From Vicia villosa (Eukaryota > Streptophyta > Magnoliopsida > Fabales > Fabaceae): DNA of 64,000 bases. The notes below the pieces were generated by a model. That model was not told the DNA's origin, searched no databases, and saw nothing but the letters and a program-made list of their open reading frames with translations. The stretch is from contig NC_081186.1 in the NCBI RefSeq assembly GCF_029867415.1, positions 103,204,753 through 103,268,752 on the forward strand. The letters run 5' to 3'. Positions within the stretch are counted from its first letter, which is position 1, and every line of letters starts with the position of its first letter. The position numbers and the translations under genes are program-made. Positions 13,764 to 23,929 of the stretch are shown piece after piece.

Positions 13764-14463
13764 ATTGAAAGCTACAAACTCTATCAATTCCTGCGCTTGA
13801 CTCTTTTCCTAAAGTTCTCCGAGTTCAGCCATAATCTCTTAACTTAGTAATAAGTAACTTAGTTATGCAAATGTATCCTAAGTAATTAATAGGATAATCA
13901 TGTATCCTTTGATTTACTTGATCAACCTTTTCATATGTTGCAAAATGCTAGAATTTGTCAAAAAAATGAATATGATTAATGTCTATTGTACAAAAATAAT
14001 GGGTAAAATATGTTAGTGATCTCGTTCTTAGTCTTAAAATATTTTTTTCAAACATTGATCAAACTAAAATTTTTGGTTCACGTTAATGGGCCCTCAATTT
14101 AACTTTTGTACGGAAGATGACGTGACACACCACATGTCATAAATGTGCGGCAATAATGCTGAAATTTTGTCTTGTAGTTTGATTGGGGGTTAGTGTTGAT
14201 CCTTCCTTCTTATTCTTAGCTGAGAATTTTCTACATTGAAGATTGAGTATTTTCTCTTTAAATATAAAGCGTTGCAGTAAATGTCAAGCCTCGATTAGTA
14301 TCTATCTGGGAAACTCTAGCGAACTTAATTTAGAAGAGGTTACACTCTTGAATCATAAGTATGTCAGCTATAGGATAAAGCCATCCTCCTTTACTCTGGG
14401 ATAGAGGTTAGTGGCTCTAGTTCAACTCTCATTCATGCCCTAATTAACAAATTGCATAATGTC

Positions 14464-14539
14464 TCTACAGAAGTAGGGTCGACCTAGTTACTTTCTAGGT
14501 ATCTACAGAAGCAGGGTCGACCTAGTTACTTTCTAGGTA
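14464..14539 (+). repeat. 38-bp tandem duplication
   Basis: Two copies of a 38-bp unit beginning TCTACAGAAG(T/C)AGGGTCG follow each other with one visible mismatch. It lies at the start of the copia relic and adds a frameshift-prone duplication there. Confidence 0.85.
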
Positions 14540-15376
14540 TTGAAGTGAAATTCTGCAGTAATAGAACTATGTTTTTAGCTCAGTAAAATATATCAAAGAT
14601 TTACTAGCAAGGGCCAAGTTGGAAAATTCTAATATGGTTCCAACTCCTATGTTAAGCACATGTAAACTAAGCAAGCATGGTGCCAATCACTTCTCTGATC
14701 CTCAATTATATAAGTTTATAGTGGATGCTCTACAGTATGTGACTCGGACTAGGCCAAATATCACATTCAGTGTGAATAAAGCATGTTCGTTCATGATGTG
14801 TCTGTTGGATAGTCATTGGTCAACAGTTAGAAGACTCTTAAGGTATCTAAGTGATTAATTTAAATATGGTATTGTTCTATCTCCTTCATCTCAGCTTCCA
14901 AGATTTCCCTTCGAGCCTATAGTGACCCAGACTGGACTAGTGACCCAGATGATAGAAGGTTGACATCTGGCTCGTGCATATTTTTAGGCCCAAATTTAGT
15001 TTCTTGAAGTTCTAAGAAACATCCCTAGTGGCACGGTCGAGTACTGAAGCGTAAGCACTAAACACATACCACTTCTGAATTACTTTGGTTAGAATCCTTA
15101 CTTTTTGAACTCAAAATTCCAATTCACACAACGACATTTCTGTGTGACAATTTGAGTGTTATTCTTTTGTCCCATAATCTGGTGTTACTTGTTCGTACTA
15201 AACATATCGAATTGAACATACATTTTGTGGCAGAACTTGTGGTTGTTGGTAGAATGATAATTCATGTTCCAGCTGCAACTCAGATTGCAGACACACTGAA
15301 AAAACTGCTTAGCACATCCGCGTTTCAGGAATTATGGGGAAAACTCAAGATTGACTGTGAAACTCCTCATCTTTAA
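14500..15376 (+). pseudogene. Ty1/copia RT-RNase H relic
   Basis: Several frames together read as the end of a copia polyprotein. The order is YFLGIEVKFCSNRTM near 14525, an LLARAKLENSNMVPTPM stretch, LQYVTRTRPNITFSVNKAC at about 14735-14790, DPDDRRLTSGSCIFLGPNLV near 14950, CDNLSVILLSHN near 15150, TKHIELNIHFVAE, and QIADTLKKLLSTSAFQELWG ending at 15376. It is broken by stops and frameshifts, so it is a relic. No LTRs were recognised. Confidence 0.85.
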
Positions 15377-16760
15377 GTTTAACGGATGCTCTTAATGATA
15401 AGAAACAAACAAGTAAAATATCTTATTGTTTTGTCATATTTTTTTCCGTTTAATGTCTAGTTTGGTGCACCCAACATCAATGTAGAAAGTTACATGTTTC
15501 AATAGTTTCTTTTCTCATTAATGCTCAAGTGAACTCTGAAAATTTGTTAAATTCTGGTGGTATCTGGTTCCTGTACCAAATAGAATATATTCATATGTGT
15601 AAACCAAGGTAGTATCTGGTTCCTATATCAAATAGAAAATATTCAAAAGTATAAACTATGCTAAAAAAATATTCATAAGTATATAGTCCATAAAGTATAT
15701 GTATGTAAATCTAATTTAATATTAATATTTAAGTCTTGAGTAAGGGTAAAGAATTGGGTTATAAATTCAACACAACTCTATTAGTCTAACTACCAATTCA
15801 AAGATAATAGAGCAATATCATTGGGGATTATTTAGATGTTTTCATGAAATTCTAACTTTTAATGTAATTGTTTTAATTAAGTTAGATGTATGAATGCTTT
15901 TACTTTTGAATAGATTAGATTATATGAAAGAGAATTTACAATTATATATTTGTGTTTTTTTAATTATATCAAAGATGTTTAAATATTTTTTATTTAGGTT
16001 AGTATTTTTTTTAGTTTTTAATAGGAAGTTAATAAATTTTGATTTAATTTAAGATTCGTTGTTTTGAATAAATTATTGAAAATATTAGTACAAACCTCTT
16101 CTAGTGATGGTTTAAAACCATATTTTTACATCTTAAAACGTTGGAGTGGATAGTTGTAACAATATTATGATAGTTGAGTTAGTGGTAGCAAATAGGCATA
16201 TTCGTTGTTTTATTTAGGTGTGTTTTGTAAAAGTCTGAAAAAAATGGAACAGATATAGTGGAGGATGCAGGTCTAAAATTTAGGTTCACTCCGTCAAAAG
16301 TGAGGGAGGGACGGGGAAAGCCCGCGTGCAGTGCAACTTTTAAGTCTGAAAACACAAAAATTTATGTAAATGGTCATACCCATCCTTCATATTAGAGGGT
16401 GATAGCCTAAAACCTTAGCCATCCCCGCACTAAAGTGCAAGCAAAACAGACATGCCCAACCGGTCGGACCCATTTTATCACCCTTAGTTAGAGTTATTTC
16501 AAATTTAATTTAGAGGCATTTTCCTCGTTAATATTGTTGACAGTTCTAACCGTATTATGATTTATCGCAAAATAAACTCGCAACATGAGTTTTGGAATCG
16601 TCTTAATATTGTATTTTGGTCCATTCTTACCTCCATATTACCCTTTAAAAACCATATCAAACTTTATTTTGTCTCTCACATGAACCAACCAGGAAAAAAA
16701 TAATTTTTATCAAAAACCCCGCTTACCACACATTTCTTCTTCTTTGAAATCAAGATTACA
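15377..16760. other. Intergenic, AT-rich
   Basis: No gene or element with clear borders seen. The words GGTATCTGGTTCCTGTACCAAATAG near 15560 recur in related form at about 15610 and near 28870, suggesting dispersed repeat sequence. Confidence 0.3.
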
Positions 16761-16763
16761 AAT

Positions 16764-17551
16764 GCTCTGTTTGATAAAACTAGCTAGTAATTGGTAGTTG
16801 GTGACTAATAGCTGGTGATTGATAGCTGATAAATTAATTTGAGTGCTTGGTAAATTAACTGTTACACTAACTGATAAATACAAAATGACACAAAATGACA
16901 TTCTTATTAAAAAAATTGTAAGTTATTTATCTTATCATATTATATTATTATATTATTAAATTAATTTATATTAGATAAAAATAAATATATTAATGCAAAC
17001 TTACAAAACAATTTTAATATATATGAAAAATTTGTATATAAATTATATAAATAAATTTAATGAAATGAATGAAATTTGTATTCAGTTAAATTAATCAAAA
17101 TTAATGATAAAAATAAGCTTATTATTTAATATTATACCATAAAATCTAACAAAAATTTTAATTTTCTTCGTCTCGGTTAATCGCGTTGACTCTTCGATTA
17201 GGTTTCACTAACTTGAGAATTATCAACATTATTTCAAAATTTATTGTATACTTTAAATGTTATTAAAAATATTAAAGATTAAAAAAAAACATTAAACATT
17301 GAATCATAATATATATCGAAGGGTAAAAATAGATTTTTGTTAAAAAATAAGGGTATAAATGAAAGAAAAAATCACAAGCTAAAAACTACAAACTCAAAAG
17401 CTACTTCAAATAGCTTTTTAAAAAAAAGACAAAAACTAGTAAAATAGTTAAAAGCTAAAAGCTAAAACAGTTATCAAATAGAGCTTTTTTATTTATATGA
17501 ACTAAAAAACTAAAAGCTAAAGCTCATTTTATGGTCTTACCAAACAGACTC
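16764..17551. mobile_element. Possible inverted-repeat DNA element
   Basis: The left end GCTCTGTTTGATAAAACTAGC and the right end, read on the other strand (GAGTCTGTTTGGTAAGACCA), form an imperfect inverted repeat. A second inward copy (GCTCTATTTGATAACTG on minus, near 17480) lies inside. The length is MITE-like and there is no ORF. I could not find a convincing target duplication, so borders and class are uncertain. Confidence 0.4.
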
Positions 17552-18067
17552 AAAACAAAATACCAAGACATAAACAAAACAAATGGTCGGACCACAACTT
17601 TGGAGTCATTAGGACCACATAGATGAGAAAAAAAGAAAAGAAAGTGGTTGTTTGCTGGGATTCGATTAAGAGCTTCACTACTAATGCTTAAAAAAACTTT
17701 AATTCTAATTTGAATTCGCTTCTTTTTTTAAGGCGACTAGTCACTAGTGGCTGAAAAATTTATATTTTTTTTAAAAATGAATATTGGCAAAATTAAACTT
17801 TAATTTTTTTTAAATTTGAAAATTTTGATACGTATTGGAAATTTGAAATTTCCGATATACCGACAATTTCAAATTAATTAAAATTTTCGGTATGATGTAC
17901 CAGAAAATTTTTTATAACTGAATTTTTGGTATTCTTTGTAAAAAAAAACTGTGATACCATAAATTTGAAAATTTTAATATGTATTGAAATTTTCAAATTT
18001 TCGGTATACTAAAAATTCTTTGTATCTCAATATTTTTTAACAAGGATAAAATTGAATTAAAAAATAT
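17552..18067. other. Intergenic flank of orphan promoter copy
   Basis: Words near 17575-17640 (GGACCACAACTTTGGA, AGGACCACATAGATGAGA) resemble the stretch at about 32360-32420 upstream of phosphatase gene A. Once the Ogre-type element is removed, this joins the orphan promoter at 24.9 kb. It is therefore probably the left flank of a duplicated phosphatase unit. Confidence 0.35.
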
Positions 18068-18072
18068 GATGG
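18068..18072. repeat. Target-site duplication GATGG (left)
   Basis: GATGG at 18068-18072 matches GATGG at 24875-24879. The two copies flank the LTR element exactly at TG...CA ends. Confidence 0.9.
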
Positions 18073-18477
18073 TGTTAGCTGAAGATTTCGTTGAGCAAAT
18101 ATATGTGCTTCGAAGGAGTGTATGATCGAAGGCAAGGTGGTTACTGATGACCATCTCTGAGAAATATAAAATGGCTACTGATGGCCATGTTTCGATAGCA
18201 AGAAACGTCTAAGTTTTTTATGAAGGTGATGGCTACTGAAAGCTATTGGAAGGACATATCCTCGAAGACTTAGACAAAATTTATTAAGTATTATTATTTA
18301 GCGTGTTTGTTAGTAAGTGTTTATTAACATACTGCCACGCGTCGAAGATGGACTCAGGCGGGAAGATTTGAAATTCGAAGATAGTTGCGTAACTGCTTAT
18401 TCACAGATGTCATCGCTGGAAGTTCTTATGAGAAACGTGGCAGCGGATTAGCGTAGGGCCGTTATGGTCGAAACTAG

Positions 18478-18485
18478 TATAAATA
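18478..18485 (+). promoter_or_regulatory. LTR TATA box
   Basis: TATAAATA inside the 5' LTR. The identical box occurs in the 3' LTR at 24260-24267. Confidence 0.65.
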
Positions 18486-18707
18486 GGAGTTTTTTATGAT
18501 AGAATTCCGTGTGTTCATTTTGTACAAATCACTCACATATTTACTCAAGTATCAAGCGTTAACGAGAACGAGTTCGCTGAGAAAATGTACGTATGACACC
18601 ACCATCTTAATACATGAGTATTATCTTTTATTGCTTTTCGTTTTCGAATATCTTTAAATTCTTGCATTCTATTTACTTCTTGTCATTTACATTACTGTAT
18701 CTTTACT

Positions 18708-18814
18708 TTCATGTTATTTACTTTCATGTTATTTACTTTCATGTTATTTACTTTCATGTTATTTACTTTCATGTTATTTACTTTCATGTTATTTACTTTC
18801 ATGTTATTTACTTT
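18708..18814 (+). repeat. 15-bp minisatellite in 5' LTR
   Basis: Seven tandem units of about TTTCATGTTATTTAC. The right LTR holds only five, which accounts for the full 30-bp length difference between the alignable parts of the two LTRs. Confidence 0.9.
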
Positions 18815-19125
18815 CAAGATCTTTAACAGTTTTATGTTTTAAGATTCTTTACATTTAAACAGAATTGCATGTTACGTTATCTGCGTTGTTTACATTTTAA
18901 AGTCATAATCACATATAATCAAGTCATCACTAAAAGTGTATGTTTTCAATCGAATAACATTTGTCGAAGACAACGAATCATGAACATGGTTCTAAAGAAT
19001 ATTGATAACAATCCAATTGACTATGTGTCCTAGGATCAATCTAGTCGATCCTGCGAGTAACCAAATCATATTTATTATAGTTTGGAGGACTAGCGGTTGT
19101 TTACCGGAAATCACCGTAAACAAAT

Positions 19126-19143
19126 TGGCACGCCCGGTGGGAC
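19126..19143 (+). other. Primer-binding site
   Basis: TGGCACGCCCGGTGGGAC begins three bases after the 5' LTR. It is complementary to a tRNA 3' end (CCA complement TGG). The tRNA identity is not assigned; Arg is reported for Ogre-type elements. Confidence 0.75.
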
Positions 19144-19205
19144 GGTGTCGAACGGATTGTTTTAATCAATTGCTTTGTTTTGTCTAGACAATATCAAGAC
19201 CTTGT

Positions 19206-22200
19206 ATGAACCTTAGGAACGGTAAATTAACAAACAGTGCACAACCGGTTCCCAAACGAAGGTACAACAAGAAAATGGCTGTTACAGCCAGTGCAGGGGG
19301 TGATCAAGATCCCTCACAAGGCACAGGATCAGGAGCGGCAAATTCGAATTCCACTCAAGGAACAAGGGATACAACGGGTCCAAATGGATCGAGACCTGCA
19401 GATAATTCCCAGTCGGTGCCTGAAAATAATACAGGACTTTCAGGGACTTTGCCAGTTTCAGTGTCAACAACTGCACCTTCGACCACGAGTGCAGAGGAAG
19501 TATTACCGTTTCCCTCAACAAATGCTGCGAATAACTTGTCTAGTCAAGGCACGAATTCAACTTTCGAATGGAGGCCAAATCCTCCATACGGGATGCCATT
19601 TCCTTTTGGATCAGGCGTACGAGGGCCCGGACTTACTTATGTCCCAACTAATAATGCGACATTTTCACCAAATGTGGGATCTGCGAGTCGAAGTACACAC
19701 AACGTTGGTTTTTCTACCCAGGTGCCTCATTATACCACAAACAGCCAAGCAGCATTTCGACAAGAAATGGATGCAAGCAACCATGATATGCTAGGGGCTT
19801 TAGCCAAAGAATTGACTTCAATCTTTACCCCATTGTTGACAAACATTACTTGCACAAATAGGGAAAATGTAGAAACTTTCCAAAAGATGTCATCTCAAAT
19901 GAATCGGATGGCGGAGTTCATGGGTGTAACACAACCAAAAAGGAAAGATAAACAGCCCGCATACCAAGAGGGAATGCCCGTTTTAGAACGTATACAAGAT
20001 GAGGGCCCATCATCGAGACCAACCATCCGAGATATAAACTCCTTGCGGAGGACGAATTGGACGGAAGAAATTCCAGTAATTAATTTAGAGACTTCAAGTC
20101 AAAGAACCGTCCCCGTTCGACAAGAAACGGAGGAAGAACAACCCAGAGTAAGAGTTGTAGGTAGAAATGAACATCCAGATGGGGTTGTTCAAAGAGTCAG
20201 AAGGGAAAATCTGGCCACAGAGAATAACTTGACTGCTATGATAGAAAGGGTGATGGCCAATAATGGCCTAAGTACTGGACTCAGACGTCCAAATTATACA
20301 TCCCCTATATCAGACTATATTATGCAGACAGAATTACCTAGGGGCACTAAGGTACCCAAATTTACAAAATTTTCAGGCGAAACTAACGAATCGACAGTGG
20401 AACACATTGCTAGGTATCTAACAGAAGCAGGGGACTTGGCAGGAAACGAGGACTTGAGGATCAAGTATTTCCCTAGTTCGCTGACAAAGAATGCCTTTAT
20501 CTGGTTTACTACTTTGCCACCCAATTCGATAGATGCGTGGGCATACCTAGAAAGATTGTTCCATGAGCAATTTTACATGGGTCAAACTAAGATAAGTTTG
20601 AAGGAATTGGCCAGTGTTAAGAGGAAATTCACGGAGACTATTGATGATTATTTGAATAGGTTCCGTCTGTTGAAATCTAGGTGCTTTACGACAGTTCCTG
20701 AGCACGAACTTGTCGAAATGGCTGCAGGTGGTCTAGATTACTCAATAAGAAAGAAATTAGATACCCAATACCTTAGGGACATGGCCCAGTTGGCAGATAG
20801 AGTTCGACAGGTCGAACGCTTGAAAGCAGAAAAGGCTAGGGCTAACAAAAGTCATAAGAAGGAAAGGATAGCGTACGTCGAAGCCGAAGACGCTGATGAT
20901 GAGTCTTTCAATGACTCATATAGCCTGGAGGAAGTCGAAATAGACTTAGCAGAATTAAAAGAGGCACCACCTTATGCCTGCAAATTGTTAAATCCTGCAA
21001 ATGGAAAGAACCCTGTAGAAAGTGATAAGAATGATAGGTTTCCTAAGAAAACTTATACATTTGATATTACTAAGTGTGATGAAATATTTGATCTATTAGT
21101 AAAAGATGGCCAAATGATACTACCTCCTAATTCCAAAACTCCTCCGTTGGAACAACGGAAGAAAAGAGGTTTCTGTAAATATCATGGGTTTTTAGGCCAT
21201 AAAACTTCACAATGTTTTCTTTTCAGGGATCTAATTCAAAATGCTATCAATGATGGAAGGTTGAAATTTGCTGACAAGACCAAGAGTCACATGAGGGTCG
21301 ATACCAATCCCCTAAACATTGCTGATGCTAGCTTCTGTGAGGTAGAAGATATCAACATGGTGGAAGTATCGGAGATCGAAGTGGCGGAAACTAAGGCAAT
21401 GCTCAACGGAAAGCAGGCTACTGAAAGCCTAAATGATGAAATAATCTTCAATACTGAGATTGAAGAAGTTTCCCAAACAGAGATGACTGAAGCACCAAAA
21501 GAAGAGAGCAATGAGGCCACTGAAGACCTCAGGATAAAACTCCAGAAAATCCAAATCTCTGAAGTTGCTCCAGCGGTGGTCAACATGGTTAGCGCCAGAC
21601 ACCCAACATCTGAGTTTGGCGAACTAGAGACACGGCTGACAAGGCAGAATGGGGGTATTAAAGTTCCTCTAAGAGCTGAAAGCCTCAAAGACTACCTATG
21701 GAATTGCCATGAGAGAAATGGTGGAAAACAATGGATGTGCCCAAGGTGTTCGATCATGCTGAATCGAAGAATCGAAGCCAATTTCGAAAGGGCTCGACGT
21801 GAAAGATGGGAACACCCAGGGAGAGAACCAAATCCTTTACTACAAGTGTACCCAAGGATGGATGAAAGCTTATTAGGATTTTTGATCAGATGCCACAAAG
21901 GGAACTCTGAGGTTGCACTCTGCCCCAGATGTGGGGCAGCCTATGATGAGATGCTAGCACGATCATTTGAACGTGTGCACTGCTCCATGAATCAAGAAAC
22001 TCAGGGGCTACGTCCTGACTTGTATGGTTTCGATGTATGGACCCCAACGAAGAGACCAGATAGTCCACACCCTAGAGTTCGAAGGGTAACGTTCAAAATC
22101 CCTGCAGATCCACCTAGGGATAGATGGGTACAAGCCGATGCAAGAACCAACAAACGGCGTAGTTGGGACCAAGGAGGAAGAACCGCAATGGCATATAGGA

Positions 22201-23342
22201 GACAATTTCAAAGGCCAAATCGAGAGACATATCGATTGGAGAACTATAAGGGAAAAAACCCTATGTCTCGGTCCCAATGGAGGAGGCACCAGAGGATGAA
22301 AAGGGCCCAGAAGGAATATAGACCAAGAGAAACTGGAGAAACTAGCAGCAACCAAGTCCCATACCAGGGAGCAAAGTCAAACAAACCTCCGGTGGAACGT
22401 GCATTGTTCGAAGCTGAAAAGCTCTTGGATGAAGAAGATAAGATGCAGTCAAATTCCTGGAACGAAGAGGACAGAATGACAAATGATTTTGATTCTGATG
22501 GAATCTCGTCTATAAATTTAAATTGCAATGTTGTGTCCGTACTCCCTCACGAGTTTAACCAGGAAACTGAGGTAGAAGACTGTGAGGAGGCTGATATCGA
22601 AGAAATGGCAAAACACAGACCTGTGTGTTACTATGTGCTAAATAATGGTGCAGTCGAAGAGCAGAATGCTTTCTTCGAGAGGCCTGACGAGGGTATGAGA
22701 AATCATTTGAAACCACTCTATATTAGGGCTAAGATTGAGAATGTTGGCATCAATAAAGTCCTAGTTGATGGGGGAGCAGCAGTAAATTTGATGCCCCAGT
22801 ATATGATAAAGAGAATTGGCATGTTCGATACGGACATAAGACCACATAACATGGTCCTGTCTAACTATGAGGGTAAGATAGGACAAACACTGGGAGTTGT
22901 TCAAGTCAATTTGACAGTAGGCTCAGTTACCAGACCCACTATGTTCATGGTTATACCAGCAAAAGCAAACTATAACCTGTTGCTCGGAAGGGAATGGATT
23001 CATGGGGTAGCAGCTGTACCCTCAACAATGCATCAAAGGGTGACAATCTGGAGAGAAGATGGCATAGTAGAAAACATCGAAGGTGATCAGAGTTACTATA
23101 TGGCTGAAGTTAACCAGGTAAATAAATCCAACTTCGATAGGAATCTGGCAAATATAGGACCTTGTCATACTGCAGAAGAGATGTACACCCCAAATAAGAA
23201 TGCATTGTATTATCTTACTTTGCACCCAAACGGATTCCAATGGGATAGAGAGATCATGGATGGTCCAACGGATACAGCACCTTTAGAAGATCATGCAGCA
23301 ATACGGCCAACAGGCTGGGACGATGACATTAATCATGTCTGA
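19206..23342 (+). CDS. Gag-protease polyprotein of Tat/Ogre-lineage element
   Basis: 1378 aa, ATG start (MNLRNGKLTNSAQPVPKRR), uninterrupted. A Ser/Thr/Pro-rich N-terminal 120 residues is followed by the Gag fold near residues 420-500 (AFIWFTTLPPNSIDAWAYLE, then DDYLNRFRLLKSRC). A zinc-knuckle-like CKYHGFLGHKTSQC lies near 657-670. Two CPRC modules near 834-850 and 896-920 look like an internal duplication. An acidic stretch precedes the aspartic protease (VLVDGGAAVNLMP near 1185; LLLGREWIHGVAAVP near 1258). The protease active site reads D-G-G rather than D-T/S-G. Ogre elements carry an intron between protease and RT; AG/GTAAAT at 23117/23118 is a possible donor, untested. In the family the products form the particle and process it. 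RT and integrase would have to come from another element. Confidence 0.92.
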   Translation: MNLRNGKLTNSAQPVPKRRYNKKMAVTASAGGDQDPSQGTGSGAANSNSTQGTRDTTGPNGSRPADNSQSVPENNTGLSGTLPVSVSTTAPSTTSAEEVLPFPSTNAANNLSSQGTNSTFEWRPNPPYGMPFPFGSGVRGPGLTYVPTNNATFSPNVGSASRSTHNVGFSTQVPHYTTNSQAAFRQEMDASNHDMLGALAKELTSIFTPLLTNITCTNRENVETFQKMSSQMNRMAEFMGVTQPKRKDKQPAYQEGMPVLERIQDEGPSSRPTIRDINSLRRTNWTEEIPVINLETSSQRTVPVRQETEEEQPRVRVVGRNEHPDGVVQRVRRENLATENNLTAMIERVMANNGLSTGLRRPNYTSPISDYIMQTELPRGTKVPKFTKFSGETNESTVEHIARYLTEAGDLAGNEDLRIKYFPSSLTKNAFIWFTTLPPNSIDAWAYLERLFHEQFYMGQTKISLKELASVKRKFTETIDDYLNRFRLLKSRCFTTVPEHELVEMAAGGLDYSIRKKLDTQYLRDMAQLADRVRQVERLKAEKARANKSHKKERIAYVEAEDADDESFNDSYSLEEVEIDLAELKEAPPYACKLLNPANGKNPVESDKNDRFPKKTYTFDITKCDEIFDLLVKDGQMILPPNSKTPPLEQRKKRGFCKYHGFLGHKTSQCFLFRDLIQNAINDGRLKFADKTKSHMRVDTNPLNIADASFCEVEDINMVEVSEIEVAETKAMLNGKQATESLNDEIIFNTEIEEVSQTEMTEAPKEESNEATEDLRIKLQKIQISEVAPAVVNMVSARHPTSEFGELETRLTRQNGGIKVPLRAESLKDYLWNCHERNGGKQWMCPRCSIMLNRRIEANFERARRERWEHPGREPNPLLQVYPRMDESLLGFLIRCHKGNSEVALCPRCGAAYDEMLARSFERVHCSMNQETQGLRPDLYGFDVWTPTKRPDSPHPRVRRVTFKIPADPPRDRWVQADARTNKRRSWDQGGRTAMAYRRQFQRPNRETYRLENYKGKNPMSRSQWRRHQRMKRAQKEYRPRETGETSSNQVPYQGAKSNKPPVERALFEAEKLLDEEDKMQSNSWNEEDRMTNDFDSDGISSINLNCNVVSVLPHEFNQETEVEDCEEADIEEMAKHRPVCYYVLNNGAVEEQNAFFERPDEGMRNHLKPLYIRAKIENVGINKVLVDGGAAVNLMPQYMIKRIGMFDTDIRPHNMVLSNYEGKIGQTLGVVQVNLTVGSVTRPTMFMVIPAKANYNLLLGREWIHGVAAVPSTMHQRVTIWREDGIVENIEGDQSYYMAEVNQVNKSNFDRNLANIGPCHTAEEMYTPNKNALYYLTLHPNGFQWDREIMDGPTDTAPLEDHAAIRPTGWDDDINHV

Positions 23343-23929
23343 GTCTTCATTCTTCGAAAAGATTTCGGCCTACGTGGCCGAGAACAAACAGAAGGCGGCT
23401 CTCGAGGCCGAATTAGCAGATGTAAAGGTAGATACCATCCAAATCAAAGAAAGAGATAGCAGAATTGGAGGTGCATACAGATTTCGAACACTCCAAAGAT
23501 ACGATCCTAGACGAAGAGATTATGGACGAAGGATCAAACCAAAGATTAGATGCAATATACGACGAAGAACCTTTAGGGTTCGAAAAAGACCCAGTGGCTT
23601 CTAATATAAAGATGTTAGCCCAAGATCCACTCGAAGAAGTAAACCTCGGAGACAGGGATCAAAAAAGGATAACATATATCAGCGCGAAATTAGAGCCAGA
23701 ACTAAAAGCAACGGTCATCAAAATGCTGAAAGAAAATAGAGATTGCTTTGCTTGGGATTATGATGAGATGCCTGGTCTAGGAAGGGATCTAGTCGAATTG
23801 AAGCTTCCAATAAAAGAAGGGAAGAAACCTGTGAAGCAAACTCCTAGAAGATTCGCGCCAGAGATCCATTCGTTGAGCAAATATATGTGCTTCGAAGGAG
23901 TGTATGATCGAAGGCAAGGTGGTTACTGA
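23293..23929 (+). pseudogene. Truncated pol start (pre-RT region) of Ogre-type element
   Basis: Two overlapping frames (23293-23604 and 23465-23929) cover the linker after protease and the first residues of RT: FAWDYDEMPGLGRDLVELKL, then KKPVKQTPRRFAPEI. The last residues (from about 23869) are translated LTR, so the true pol sequence ends there by deletion. The frame changes fit either splicing of the protease-RT intron, known in Ogre, or decay. Confidence 0.85.

Larger units (their letters stand above)
12586..13834 (+). pseudogene. Truncated HAD phosphatase copy (pseudogene P1)
   Basis: Broken member of the phosphatase family found intact at 33, 37, 44 and 49 kb. Promoter-like sequence matching gene A (same words ACTATACTCGGAATATTC, CATGAGTTGCAACATGCAAA) runs to about 12940. 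It then joins directly to exon-2 sequence (ATTCATCACAGAATAATA). The TATA box, exon 1 and intron 1 are gone. A second deletion removes the middle of exon 2: GCTTTAGG joins TCCTAGCTTGAGG. The remaining frame 13005-13199 encodes LRLRERDFVMPRKNF and following residues, with a stop where the intact gene has a Cys codon (TGC to TGA). A hAT MITE then splits the tail; the old end (CAG CCA TAA) is at 13834. Confidence 0.88.
18073..19122 (+). repeat. 5' LTR of Tat/Ogre-type element
   Basis: 1050 bp, starts TGTTAGCTGAAG and ends CACCGTAAACA. A TATA box (TATAAATA, 18478-18485) lies where an LTR promoter is expected. It contains seven 15-bp units of TTTCATGTTATTTAC type; the right LTR has five. Confidence 0.93.

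Noticed and set aside
18614..18826. ORF with seven FHVIY repeats
   Set aside because: Translation of the 15-bp LTR minisatellite, not a gene.
21287..22528. Several minus-strand ORFs inside the Ogre-type gag ORF
   Set aside because: Antisense shadows of a long coding frame.
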